From contig JBDKTK010000417.1 in the NCBI GenBank assembly GCA_039680225.1, positions 1-53,597 of the forward strand: 53,597 bases of DNA, written 5' to 3'. Shown piece by piece: positions 22,888-31,413 of this stretch. The stretch is from JBDKTK01 sp039680225 (lineage in GTDB: Bacteria > Desulfobacterota > Syntrophia > Syntrophales > UBA4778). The notes under the pieces are model-generated. The model was not told the origin of the DNA and searched no databases. It was given only the letters and a program-made list of their open reading frames with translations. Made by a program: the position numbers and the translations under genes. Each line of letters starts with the position of its first letter. Within the stretch, counting starts at the first letter, position 1.

Positions 22888-24291
22888 ATGGACATTTTAT
22901 ACCGGATAAGAAAAATAAAGGAGGCCCTGAACGCTTACGCTGTATGGCGGGACATGAGGGCCCGTGAGAGTTGGAGCCGGGAGCAGTTGTTGGCTTACCA
23001 GCAAAGGAAACTCGACGCCCTGGTCCGGCATGCCGTGGATAGATCGCCCTTTTACAAGGAATTTTATAAAGGGCTGGACCTGAATGGCAGCCAAATAGAC
23101 ATTAAGAGCCTCCCCATACTGACGAAAAAATCGGTAATGGATAACTTCGACCGGTTTGTCACGGACCGCAAGGTTACGCTTTCATCAGTTTACAGCCACA
23201 TGGACCAGCTCAATGCCGACCAGTATTACCGGGGCAGGTACAGGGTCCTTACGACAGCCGGCAGCAGCGGCCTGAAAGGGGTCTTCATTTATAACCGCCT
23301 GGCCTGGAGCACGATTTTAGCGGCAGTGATGCGGGCCGGCACCTTTATGGGTGTTTCGCCGTACAGGCGGATGCGCATCGGTTCCATCGGCAGCTCAAGC
23401 CCGCTGAACCTGAGCTACAGGCGGGCCCTGGGCATGGATTTCGGCCTCCACAAAGTCCAACGCCTGCTCGTGACATCTCCCCTTGAGCAGCTTGTTGCAG
23501 ACATGAACGGATTTCAGCCGCAGTATATCCATGCGTATCCGTCAATCGCCACCCTCCTTGCCGAAGAGCAGCTCGAGGGGAAGCTCAAAATCAAGCCCGA
23601 ATACCTGCTTACCGGAGGGGAACTGGTCACGGAGGCGATGAGGAGTGTTATTCGCCGGGCCTGGGGCATCAGGCCGTTCCAGTCCTATAGCGCAACCGAA
23701 GGCTTGCTGTCCGTTGAGTGCGACCACCACCGGGGCATTCACCTTTTTGACGACTTATGCATTGTCGAGGTCGTCGATGACGAAAACCGCCCTGTCCCCG
23801 ACGGCGTACCGGGGCGGAAAATACTGTTGACCAATCTCTTCCAGTTCCGGGAGCCCCTTATCCGTTATGAAATATCGGACAGGATCTGCATCGACCCGGA
23901 ACCCTGCAGCTGCGGCCGGCCTTTTCGCCTCATCAGCGCCATTATCGGCCGCAATGACGATATCTTTTACCTGGAGGGGACCTCCGGCGAGCCTGCCCCC
24001 GTGCACCCCCTTAATTTTCATTCTGTCCTGGCGCCTTTAACGAATATTGAAGAGTACCAGGTCGTCCTGGGCGATGAGAGCATCATCATTCTGGTCGTTC
24101 CCAAAGGCGGTTGGAATGCGGCCGCAAGCGACAATGTCACGGCGGGGATAAGGAATATGCTTATGGGGTTGAACATAAAGCCCCCCCGGGTCCTGGTGAA
24201 GACTGTAGACAGAATGGAGCGGGACGACAGGCATATGGGGAAGATGGTGATTATTTCGCAGGAGTTGGAAGGCAGGACGTTTGGATCATGA
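22888..24291 (+). CDS. PaaK/CapK-like adenylate-forming enzyme
   Basis: A 467-residue member of the ANL superfamily related to phenylacetate-CoA ligase. The P-loop region reads TTAGSSGLKGVF, followed by YIHAYPSIATLLAE, LLTGGELVTEAMR, SYSATEGLLSVEC (acid-activating motif) and REPLIRYEISDRI before the C-terminal domain. The typical start, YQQRKLDALVRHAVDRSPFYKEFY, is present. It likely activates a carboxylic acid as an AMP ester; the substrate cannot be told. Its nearest neighbour is DUF169, and it converges on the small membrane gene at 24304. Confidence 0.85.
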   Translation: MDILYRIRKIKEALNAYAVWRDMRARESWSREQLLAYQQRKLDALVRHAVDRSPFYKEFYKGLDLNGSQIDIKSLPILTKKSVMDNFDRFVTDRKVTLSSVYSHMDQLNADQYYRGRYRVLTTAGSSGLKGVFIYNRLAWSTILAAVMRAGTFMGVSPYRRMRIGSIGSSSPLNLSYRRALGMDFGLHKVQRLLVTSPLEQLVADMNGFQPQYIHAYPSIATLLAEEQLEGKLKIKPEYLLTGGELVTEAMRSVIRRAWGIRPFQSYSATEGLLSVECDHHRGIHLFDDLCIVEVVDDENRPVPDGVPGRKILLTNLFQFREPLIRYEISDRICIDPEPCSCGRPFRLISAIIGRNDDIFYLEGTSGEPAPVHPLNFHSVLAPLTNIEEYQVVLGDESIIILVVPKGGWNAAASDNVTAGIRNMLMGLNIKPPRVLVKTVDRMERDDRHMGKMVIISQELEGRTFGS

Positions 24292-24303
24292 TAGTTTGTC
24301 TCT

Positions 24304-24615
24304 TTACTTGCTTTCCTTTTTCTTTCTCTTGAGCTCGGCTTTGAGTTCCTTTTTCCGCATTTTGCTTTCCTCCTTCGATATTGCCGGCCCGGCGGAAGGG
24401 GCCGCTGCCGGTTCCTGTTTTTTCCCGTCTCCTCCCTGGTTCACCTGTTCGGGTGGCTGTTCGGGTCCGGCCGCGCGAGGGGGTTTCTTTCCGAAGCGGA
24501 CCATGATGTATTTCGCGAAAGATTTTCCGAACTGCCCGATGAACCCGGCGACCAGAACGATTATCACCCAGAACAAGACTTTATAAAAATCAACCTGGCT
24601 CAGGTCAGGTGTCAT
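24304..24615 (-). CDS. Small single-pass membrane protein, hypothetical
   Basis: A 103-residue protein: a transmembrane helix at about 12-30 (VLFWVIIVLVAGFIGQFG), a Pro/Gln-rich linker, and a lysine/glutamate-rich C-terminal coiled segment (KEESKMRKKELKAELKRKKK). It begins 6 bases after the mobB stop, so it is probably the last gene of the DUF364-mobB operon. No family recognised. Confidence 0.65.
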   Translation of the reverse strand: MTPDLSQVDFYKVLFWVIIVLVAGFIGQFGKSFAKYIMVRFGKKPPRAAGPEQPPEQVNQGGDGKKQEPAAAPSAGPAISKEESKMRKKELKAELKRKKKESK

Positions 24616-24621
24616 GGGCTT

Positions 24622-25116
24622 TCATTTCTTTAAGAAGGCTTCCTCGATTATATCCGCAATCGAGCTGTAATCATTCAAATCCAGGTACGGGACGCCGTAA
24701 TCGACCGGCCTGTCACCGGCAAGCGCGATCAGGCCGTCGCCGGGCTTGCAGAGCAGTTCCTGCTTGAGCTCGCTGCGGAACACTTCAATCTTGGGGAAGG
24801 GATTGCCTTTATACCCCTCGGTTAAAATTATGTCCGCATCCTTTATGTATCTCTCGCTCAGCTCGGCAATGCCGTACTCCCTGTCAGGCTCTTCAAAGAC
24901 TGTTATCAGACCGGGCGAAGACAGCACTACGGTCCGCGCGCCGGCTGCACGATGCCGCCAGCTGTCCTTTCCCGGCTTGTCCACATCAAAGCCGTGGAGG
25001 TTGTGCTTGATCGTGGCAACCCGGTACCCCCTTTTCTTCAGTTCGGGGATGAGCCCTTCTATTAATGTCGTCTTGCCGGTATTCGAGCGGCCCACTATTG
25101 ACAGGATCGGTATCAT
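24622..25116 (-). CDS. mobB: Molybdopterin-guanine dinucleotide biosynthesis protein MobB
   Basis: A GTP-binding adaptor for molybdenum cofactor (bis-MGD) maturation, 164 residues. Walker A is GRSNTGKTT at 8-16, followed by KRGYRVATIKHNLHGFDVD and the ILTEGYKG motif typical of MobB. The start at 25116 overlaps the stop of DUF364 (ATGA at 25113-25116). The open frame extends upstream but overlaps DUF364 and lacks family sequence. bis-MGD is the cofactor of the formate dehydrogenase 2.4 kb away. Confidence 0.93.
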   Translation of the reverse strand: MIPILSIVGRSNTGKTTLIEGLIPELKKRGYRVATIKHNLHGFDVDKPGKDSWRHRAAGARTVVLSSPGLITVFEEPDREYGIAELSERYIKDADIILTEGYKGNPFPKIEVFRSELKQELLCKPGDGLIALAGDRPVDYGVPYLDLNDYSSIADIIEEAFLKK

Positions 25117-25880
25117 CGGGTTTCTCCGGGAGCAAGAAGCAGGTTGATAAATTTCAGATAAGGCCGCATTGCCGGAGTGCCCCCCGCCTCCGAAACAATC
25201 CGCATGACCTGATCGGGGTCTTTCACAATGGAGCCTCCGAGGTGGTTCACCCGGGTGTCCCGGAAAGCTTCCGGGCACAGCGGCGTAGAGGGTCCGAGTA
25301 CCGCAACGTGCCTCGCCTCGCCGAGATGTTCCAGCACGCTTTCGATTGTGCCGTTCAGGATTGTGGTCGCGGTAATTATGGCGACGCTGCAATCCTTGAG
25401 GCATATCTGCTGCTCTGCCGGGTCCAGTATGCCGCCCCGGGACGACTCTTTTTCGAGGATCGAAAGCGACGCCCCGGTCCGTTCCACCCGGGCCACAAGC
25501 GGGGGGAAGCGCCCGACCATGCAGACACGGTCTTCCGCCCTGATATGCATCAGCTCGATAGCGTCCTGCTCGGACAACTCGAAATTCCTGTTCAGGACGG
25601 CATTGGCGCAGGCCAGGCCGAGTGCCCGTTCCAGCGGATTGGCCCCCCTGCCAAGCAAAACAATCAGGTCCGATAATTCTCTGCCGGCAAATCCGGATTG
25701 TGCAAGCGCCCGGCAATCATGTCCTGTAACATTTGGCATCACGGCCGCGATTCCCATTGCGCCGCTTTCCGTCCTGACAGCGAGATAGCACAAACCGATC
25801 CTGACTTCCCGGACGGTTTCCGATTGGGCCGCTTGTAAAGCAAAATAGCAGATCCTCTCCGCAATAGAACCGGAAAGCAT
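25113..25880 (-). CDS. DUF364 (DUF4213 + DUF364) protein, putative metal-chelation domain
   Basis: A 255-residue protein with an N-terminal DUF4213-like part and a C-terminal Rossmann-like DUF364 domain (VAIITATTILNGTIESVLEHLGEARHVAVLGPSTPLCPEAF), annotated by family databases as putative heavy-metal chelation. AAGGAG lies before the ATG. The ATGA overlap with mobB suggests a job in molybdenum or tungsten handling or cofactor insertion, which is an inference from position. Related genes often lie beside Mo/W genes in anaerobes. Confidence 0.85.
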   Translation of the reverse strand: MLSGSIAERICYFALQAAQSETVREVRIGLCYLAVRTESGAMGIAAVMPNVTGHDCRALAQSGFAGRELSDLIVLLGRGANPLERALGLACANAVLNRNFELSEQDAIELMHIRAEDRVCMVGRFPPLVARVERTGASLSILEKESSRGGILDPAEQQICLKDCSVAIITATTILNGTIESVLEHLGEARHVAVLGPSTPLCPEAFRDTRVNHLGGSIVKDPDQVMRIVSEAGGTPAMRPYLKFINLLLAPGETR

Positions 25881-25957
25881 ATAAGTCTCCTTTGCAGTTT
25901 AAGTTTTATCTGAAAAACTCCGGGATATGCAATCCAAAAGACGGCCTGTATATTACC

Positions 25958-25986
25958 TTGACTGGATTTTGAGAGGTTCCTATACT
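25958..25986 (+). promoter_or_regulatory. Sigma-70 promoter for the exported thiol protein operon
   Basis: TTGACT (25958-25963) and TATACT (25981-25986) are exactly 17 bases apart, both one base from consensus. The start of transcription should fall near 25993, about 27 bases before the first ATG. Confidence 0.75.
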
Positions 25987-26019
25987 TCTTACGTGATTAT
26001 TTAAAAAAAGGAGGACGGG

Positions 26020-26583
26020 ATGAAAAAAAATATTTTTTTGCTCGCGTTTTTCCTGGCTGCACTTTCAGTTTCTGCGTTTGCAGCCCAACCGCCTGTGAAG
26101 GGGGGGACCCTGCCCGACTTTACGCTCAGTACGAAAAACAGTGCGGAAAGGGGTTACCTGGGAGTCGGATCAGGCCCTTTCAGGATTTCCAATATCAAAT
26201 CCAGCCTGGTGGTAATAGAGGTCTACAGCATGTACTGCCCGTACTGCCAGAAAGAGGCGCCCAACATGAACCAGCTTTATAACAAAATTGAAAGCGATCC
26301 CGCCCTGAAAGGCCGCATTAAAATAATCGGGATCGGCGCCGGAAATTCGCAGCTGGAAGTCGACACGTACAGGCAAAGGTACAAGGTGCCTTTCCCCCTG
26401 TTCCCCGACAAGGAATACGAGGTCCACGACCTCCTGGGACAGCCCCGGACGCCTTTCTTCATTGTCGTCAAGCTGCAGCCGGGAGGAAAGGAGAAGGTTG
26501 TTTCAACCCAGCTGGGAGCTTATGACAGCCCCGACCAGTTCCTTGATACAGTGCTCAGGCCGGCCCTGAAGGAGGGAAAATGA
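26020..26583 (+). CDS. Exported thioredoxin-like protein (TlpA/ResA type)
   Basis: A 187-residue thiol-disulfide protein. A Sec signal peptide spans about 1-21 (cleavage after SAFA). The active site is YCPYCQ with C73 and C76; the cis-proline loop is QPRTPFF. The N-terminal PDFTLST and long insert fit the TlpA/AhpC-TSA branch. CPYC is the DsbA/glutaredoxin-type dipeptide, so it might reduce or isomerise disulfides in the periplasm. It overlaps the following peroxiredoxin (ATGA), a likely substrate. Confidence 0.88.
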   Translation: MKKNIFLLAFFLAALSVSAFAAQPPVKGGTLPDFTLSTKNSAERGYLGVGSGPFRISNIKSSLVVIEVYSMYCPYCQKEAPNMNQLYNKIESDPALKGRIKIIGIGAGNSQLEVDTYRQRYKVPFPLFPDKEYEVHDLLGQPRTPFFIVVKLQPGGKEKVVSTQLGAYDSPDQFLDTVLRPALKEGK

Positions 26584-27164
26584 AGAGGATACTCGCTTTA
26601 ACCCTGATGATGATTTTCTTTGCCGGGACGGCCTTCGCCCGTTCGGAGGCGTTCCATGAAGACATTTACAACCCGGGCCAGCTCAAACCGCGCGACAGCG
26701 TGCTGAAGGTGAAGGTCGGGGACATGGCCCCTGATTTCACCCTGCCCTCTATTAAAGGTGAAAAGGTTTCGCTGAAGGATTTCCGCGGCAAGAAAAACGT
26801 CGTCCTCTCTTTTGTACCCGCCGCCTGGACCCCGGTCTGCTCGGACCAGTGGCCCGGGTACAATATAATCAAAGACATGTTCGACAGCCATGATGCCGTC
26901 CTGCTCGGGATAACCGTGGACAACATCCCCACCCTGTTCGCGTGGACGAACCAGATGGGGAAACTCTGGTTTCCCGTCCTTTCGGATTTCTGTCCCCACG
27001 GCAGGGTTGCCTCCGCTTACGGAGTGCTCAGGTCGGACTGCGCTTCCGAAAGAGCGCTGTTCGTGATCGATAAAAGGGGAGTCATCCGTTATATAGACGT
27101 GCACGACATCAACAAGAGGCCGCCCCTGGAGAATCTGGTTGAGGAACTGAAAAAACTCAAATAA
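26580..27164 (+). CDS. Exported peroxiredoxin (AhpC/TSA family)
   Basis: A 194-residue peroxiredoxin with a Sec signal (about 1-20, cleavage near AFA-RSEA). The peroxidatic cysteine is C87 in VPAAWTPVCSDQ, with the conserved Thr three residues before it. Other cysteines (in DFCPHG and RSDCASE) could resolve. Export is unusual for the family. Coupling to the CPYC protein implies a two-component periplasmic peroxidase: thiol reductant plus peroxiredoxin. The pair sits just before the formate dehydrogenase, an oxygen-sensitive selenoprotein. Confidence 0.88.
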   Translation: MKRILALTLMMIFFAGTAFARSEAFHEDIYNPGQLKPRDSVLKVKVGDMAPDFTLPSIKGEKVSLKDFRGKKNVVLSFVPAAWTPVCSDQWPGYNIIKDMFDSHDAVLLGITVDNIPTLFAWTNQMGKLWFPVLSDFCPHGRVASAYGVLRSDCASERALFVIDKRGVIRYIDVHDINKRPPLENLVEELKKLK

Positions 27165-27234
27165 CCGCCTCTTCCCGGACATCGAATTAAAAACCCCGCT
27201 GTACGGGCATTATTCCCGCCAAAAACAATCTTCA

Positions 27235-27262
27235 GAGGTTATGTCAAATATGACATAACCTC
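27235..27262. repeat. 12-bp perfect inverted repeat upstream of the formate dehydrogenase promoter
   Basis: GAGGTTATGTCA, spacer AATA, TGACATAACCTC. It is AT-rich in the core, has no T tract, and lies about 33 bases upstream of the candidate -35 box. It looks more like a dimeric regulator operator than a terminator. Its sequence does not match FNR (TTGAT-N4-ATCAA). Confidence 0.6.
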
Positions 27263-27294
27263 AGTAATTTCATATACTTACCAGGAAAAACTCC

Positions 27295-27323
27295 TTGACA
27301 TGTATATGAAATGAAAATAAAAA
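27295..27323 (+). promoter_or_regulatory. Candidate promoter of the formate dehydrogenase operon
   Basis: TTGACA at 27295-27300 is a perfect -35 box. TAAAAA at 27318-27323 is a modest -10 at 17 bases spacing. Transcription from here would include the whole riboswitch. Confidence 0.6.
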
Positions 27324-27367
27324 TGCACATTCGCGAGAAGAGTGATCTTTCTTTTATCAGTATCTTC

Positions 27368-27482
27368 CTAACGTCTCCGATCCGTCTGTTCTAAGGATAC
27401 ATCTATGAACCGGCGGACATTGGGTGGGGCATGGAAACGTCCCCGCCTCCCGTGTTCGGAAAGGAGAAACCCCGGGAAGCTC
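27368..27482 (+). ncRNA. Molybdenum cofactor (Moco) riboswitch
   Basis: The leader contains CCCGCCTCCCGTGTTCGGA followed by AAGGAG, which closely follows the conserved 3' core of the Moco RNA motif as I recall it from the E. coli moaA leader. A GGTGGGG / CCCCGCC stem closes a GGAAAC-containing loop, and TCTCC (27374-27378) can pair with GGAGA (27463-27467). Its place before a molybdenum enzyme fits the known distribution. It probably lets formate dehydrogenase expression respond to cofactor supply. The direction of control cannot be told. Confidence 0.8.
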
Positions 27483-27513
27483 TTTGATCTACATATTTTG
27501 AAAGGAGACGTGT

Positions 27514-30500
27514 ATGGATGTCAGCAGAAGAGGTTTCTTCAAGATCTCCGGCGCGGCGCTGGCGGCAAGCGGGATAGGCATCGGCCTTACCCCCGACACG
27601 GCCAAGGCCCAGCCGTTTAAGATCAAATACACCAAAGAGACCACGACGGTCTGCCCCTACTGCTCGGTCGGATGCGGAATCATTGTCTCTACCCGCAACG
27701 GCAAAGTAGTCAATACCGAGGGAGATCCCGATCACCCGATCAACAGGGGAGCTTTGTGCAGCAAAGGCGGCTCCATTTACCAGATGGCGGTCAACCCTGC
27801 CCGCCTTACCAAGCCATTGTACCGCGCCCCAAACGCCGCGGAATGGCAGGAGGTTACCTGGGAATGGGCTCTGGACAAGATTGCCAGAAATATTAAAACC
27901 AGCAGGGACAAGAGCTTTAAATTTAAAAACGCCAAGGGCGAGGTTGTCAACCGCACGGAGGGTATCGCTTCATGCGGCAGCGCCGCCATGGATAATGAAG
28001 AATGCTATATTTATCAAAAATTCCTGAGGGGGTTGGGCCTGGTGTATATCGAACACCAAGCCCGTATCTGACACAGCGCAACTGTAGCGGCTCTGGCAGA
28101 GTCGTTCGGACGCGGCGCGATGACCAATCACTGGATAGATTTTCGGAACAGTGATGTAATTTTAATCATGGGATGCAACCCCGCATCCAACCATCCTATT
28201 TCCTTCAAATGGATAACAAAAGCAGTTGAAAACGGGGCCACACTGGTCACGGTTGACCCGAGGTTCACTCAATCAGCTGCAAAATCGCACGTTTATGCAC
28301 CGCTTCGCTCAGGCACTGACATTGCTTTCCTGGGCGGCATGATCAAATATATACTCGACAACAAGCTTTACCATGAGGAATACGTCCTGAATTATACGAA
28401 CGCTTCATTCCTGGTAAACCCCGCTTTCAAGCTCCCGGGAGACAACAAGGGCGTATTCTCAGGCCTTGAGGGATCAAAATACGACAAGGCGACCTGGTCT
28501 TATCAGACAGACGGCGCGGGTGTCATCAAGAAAGACAAGACGCTTAAAGACCCCAATTGTGTTTTCCAGCTCCTGATGAAGCATTACTCACGTTATACTC
28601 CGGAGCTGGTAATGCGCATAACGGGGACCCCGACGGAGAAACTGATCGAGGTTTACAAAACATACGCCAAGACCGGTGTCCCGGGAAAGGCGGGCAATAT
28701 CCTTTACGCGATGGGCTGGACCCAGCATACCGTAGGAGTCCAGAATATCCGCGCGATGTGCATCGTCCAGGAACTCCTCGGCAATATGGGAATCGCGGGC
28801 GGCGGCGTTCAGGCGCTCAGGGGCGAATCAAACGTCCAGGGCTCCACTGACTACGGCCTCCTGTTCCACATCCTGCCGGGCTACCTGGCGACTCCTGCGG
28901 CTTCCCTGACCTCGTTGAAAGTCTATAACGAGAAGCAGACTCCGCAAACGAAAGAGAAGAACAGTCTCAACTGGTGGAAAAACAAGCCGAAGTACGTGGC
29001 CAGCTATCTGCGGGCGGTTTACGGCCCCAATGTCCCGCTCGAAGAGGCGTATTCTTATTTCCCCAAGATAGACGACGGGGCGAATTACTCCTGGCTGACC
29101 CTGTTCGACGTCATGTACAAAGAGCAATTCACCGGATTCTTCGCCTGGGGCATGAACCCGGCGGCGAGCGGCGCCCATTCCAACAAGGTGCGCCAGGCGC
29201 TCACGAAGCTGGACTGGATGGTGAATGTGAACCTGTTTGACAATGAAACAGGCTCCTTCTGGAGAGGCCCGGGCATGGACCCCTCCAAAATTAAAACGGA
29301 AGTTTTCATGCTCCCCTGCGCTTCCTCGGTTGAAAAGGAAGGCAGCATCTCCAACAGCGGCCGCTGGATGCAGTGGAGATACAAAGCCGTTGAGCCTCCC
29401 GGAGAAGCACTGGGAGACGGAGAAATAATTTCTGAGCTCTATTACAAGGTCAGGGAGCTTTATGAAAAGGAAGGCGGGCCCTTTAAAGAGGCGTATACAA
29501 AGATGACCTGGAATTACGGGCCAAAAGACCTTACCGGAAACCTCAAGCACCTTGATGCCAACTATATTGCAAAAGAAATCAACGGGTTCTTCCTTGAGGA
29601 CAAAAAAGTGGAAGTCCCGAACAAGAAGGGCGAATTCAGGGAATTCAAGAAAGGCGACCCGGTCCCCGCGTTCGCATTCCTTCAGGATGACGGTTCCACC
29701 TCATCGGGCTGCTGGATTTACTGCGGCTCTTATCCCGGAGTAAACAACGCGGCAAGGAGAGGCACGAAAGACCCGACAGGCCTGGGCCTCTACCCCGAAT
29801 GGACCTGGTCCTGGCCGGTCAACCGCAGGATCATTTACAACGGCGCCTCCGTTGACACCAATGGAGTCCCCTGGGACAAAAAGCGCCCGGTGATCGTATG
29901 GAACGGCACAGCCTGGACCGGAGACGTTCCGGACGGTGTGGGCGATCCCGGAGCGGGAAGGCCGCCGTTCATTATGAAGCCGGACGGAGTCGCCAGTCTT
30001 TACGGACCCGGCCTGGCGGACGGTCCTTTCCCCGAGCATTACGAGCCTCTCGAATGCCCGGTGGAGAAGAACCTGATGTCCGACCAGAAGGTCAACCCGG
30101 TAATCAAGCGCTTCGACAAGCCCGGAGTGGGCACGGAGCTCGACCTGGTGGCCAGCTGCGATCCCAAATTCCCGTTCATCTGTTCAACATACAGGGTGAG
30201 CGAGCACTGGCAGACGGGCGTCCTGACAAGATGGCTGCCCTGGCTGGCGGAAATGCAGCCCAGCATGTTCGTTGAGATAGGGACGGAACTGGCAAAGGAG
30301 AAAGGGATAAAGAACGGGGAGAAAGTGACTGTCAAGTCGGCGCGCGGAGAGGTTGACTGCATTGCCATAGTTACCCCGAGGCTTAAGCCCTTTAACATAG
30401 ACGGAAACACGGTCCACATGGTCGGAGTGCCCTGGCATTTCGGCTGGGTCACAACCGCGACCCGCAAATACGGGCCGAATGATAAAAAACCCGAGGTGTT

Positions 30501-30612
30501 CACATTTGGCGATTCCGCGAATCTCCTTACTCCCAGCGCGGGAGACCCGAACACCCACATACCGGAGAGCAAGTCCTTCATGGTAAATGTTGTGAAAAAG
30601 GGGGTGAGTTGA
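27514..30612 (+). CDS. fdnG: Formate dehydrogenase, selenocysteine-containing catalytic subunit (FdnG-like)
   Basis: Oxidises formate with a bis-MGD cofactor on the outer face of the membrane. Read through the in-frame TGA at 28069-28071 the protein has 1032 residues (FdnG of E. coli: 1015). It has a Tat signal SRRGFFK at 5-11, a [4Fe-4S] motif C47-x2-C50-x3-C54 with a fourth Cys near CSKGG, selenocysteine U186 in EHQARI-U-HSATVA, and the following GRGAMTNHW typical of FDH-N. A naive caller splits it at the TGA into two proteins (27514-28071 and 28120-30612). The start has AAAGGAG. The iron-sulfur gene begins one base after its stop. Selenocysteine incorporation genes are not in the window. 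Confidence 0.96.
28069..28112 (+). promoter_or_regulatory. Selenocysteine codon with downstream bacterial SECIS hairpin
   Basis: TGA is followed immediately by CACAGCGCAACTGTAGC and GGCTCTGGCAGAGTCG, in the place and general shape of the fdnG/fdhF SECIS of E. coli (TGACACGGCCCA with a GGTCTG apical loop). The protein alignment to FDH-N across the TGA is continuous. The exact fold was not computed. Confidence 0.75.
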
Positions 30613-30613
30613 G

Positions 30614-31411
30614 ATGCCCGAAAAAATTAAACTTTACGATGATTCCAAGTGTACGGGCTGCAGGGGCTGCCAGTTGTCATGCAAGCAGTGGAACAGCTTG
30701 AAGGCCAGGCAGACGGAGAATGTGGGAACTTACCAGAACCCCCCCAACCTGCAACCGAATACATATATGATAATCAGGTTCCAGGATTATGAAGATGAGA
30801 AGGGCAATGTAAAATGGATCTTCCGCAAGGAAGCCTGCATGCATTGCACAGATGCCGCCTGCGTGACTGCCTGTCCCACCGGGGCCCTGCACTACGTCAA
30901 GGAGTTCGGGACCGTCGGCCTGGACAAGGAAAAATGCATTGGTTGTAAATACTGCACCTCCGCATGTCCCTTTGAGGTGCCGAAGCATGACCCTTATACT
31001 GATAAGGCAAGCAAATGCGACATGTGCGAGAGCCGTCTCCAGAACGGCCTTGAACCGGCCTGCGTAAAGGCGTGCCCGACCGGGGCCCTGAAGTTCGGCG
31101 ACAAGGAAGACATGCTCAAAATAGCGGCGGGCAGGGTAAAGCAGCTCGGCGGTACGGCTAACATTTACGGCGACAAGTATCTCGGCGGGACTCACCTGGT
31201 CTACATACTCCAGGAGAAACCCGCAGTTTATGCGGCGCTCAAACAGAACCCCTCTTTCCCGATCACGGTTATGGCCTGGAAAGACTGGCTCAAACCCCTT
31301 GCCCTCCTGGCCGGCGGCGGTGTTATCGGCGGGGCGTTCCTCCATTATATCCTCCACGGGCCGAAGCTCCCCGACGAGCCTGGTTCCCACAAAGCGGAAG
31401 GGGGTGAATAG
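30614..31411 (+). CDS. fdnH: Formate dehydrogenase iron-sulfur subunit (FdnH-like)
   Basis: A 265-residue electron-transfer subunit. Four [4Fe-4S] sites are visible: CTGCRGCQLSC, CMHCTDAACVTACP, CIGCKYCTSACPF and CDMCESRLQNGLEPACVKACP. A C-terminal helix (LALLAGGGVIGGAFLHYIL) anchors it in the membrane as in FdnH. It takes electrons from the catalytic subunit and passes them to the cytochrome b. It lies one base after fdnG and two before the cytochrome gene. Confidence 0.95.
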   Translation: MPEKIKLYDDSKCTGCRGCQLSCKQWNSLKARQTENVGTYQNPPNLQPNTYMIIRFQDYEDEKGNVKWIFRKEACMHCTDAACVTACPTGALHYVKEFGTVGLDKEKCIGCKYCTSACPFEVPKHDPYTDKASKCDMCESRLQNGLEPACVKACPTGALKFGDKEDMLKIAAGRVKQLGGTANIYGDKYLGGTHLVYILQEKPAVYAALKQNPSFPITVMAWKDWLKPLALLAGGGVIGGAFLHYILHGPKLPDEPGSHKAEGGE

Positions 31412-31413
31412 CA

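Noticed and set aside
25117..25716. Long N-terminal extension of the mobB frame
   Set aside because: It runs antisense-like through DUF364 in another frame and has no family sequence; ATGA coupling fixes the start at 25116.
28072..28119. Interpreting the formate dehydrogenase TGA as a nonsense mutation
   Set aside because: The stop falls at the exact selenocysteine site of the family and the downstream frame is intact for more than 840 codons.
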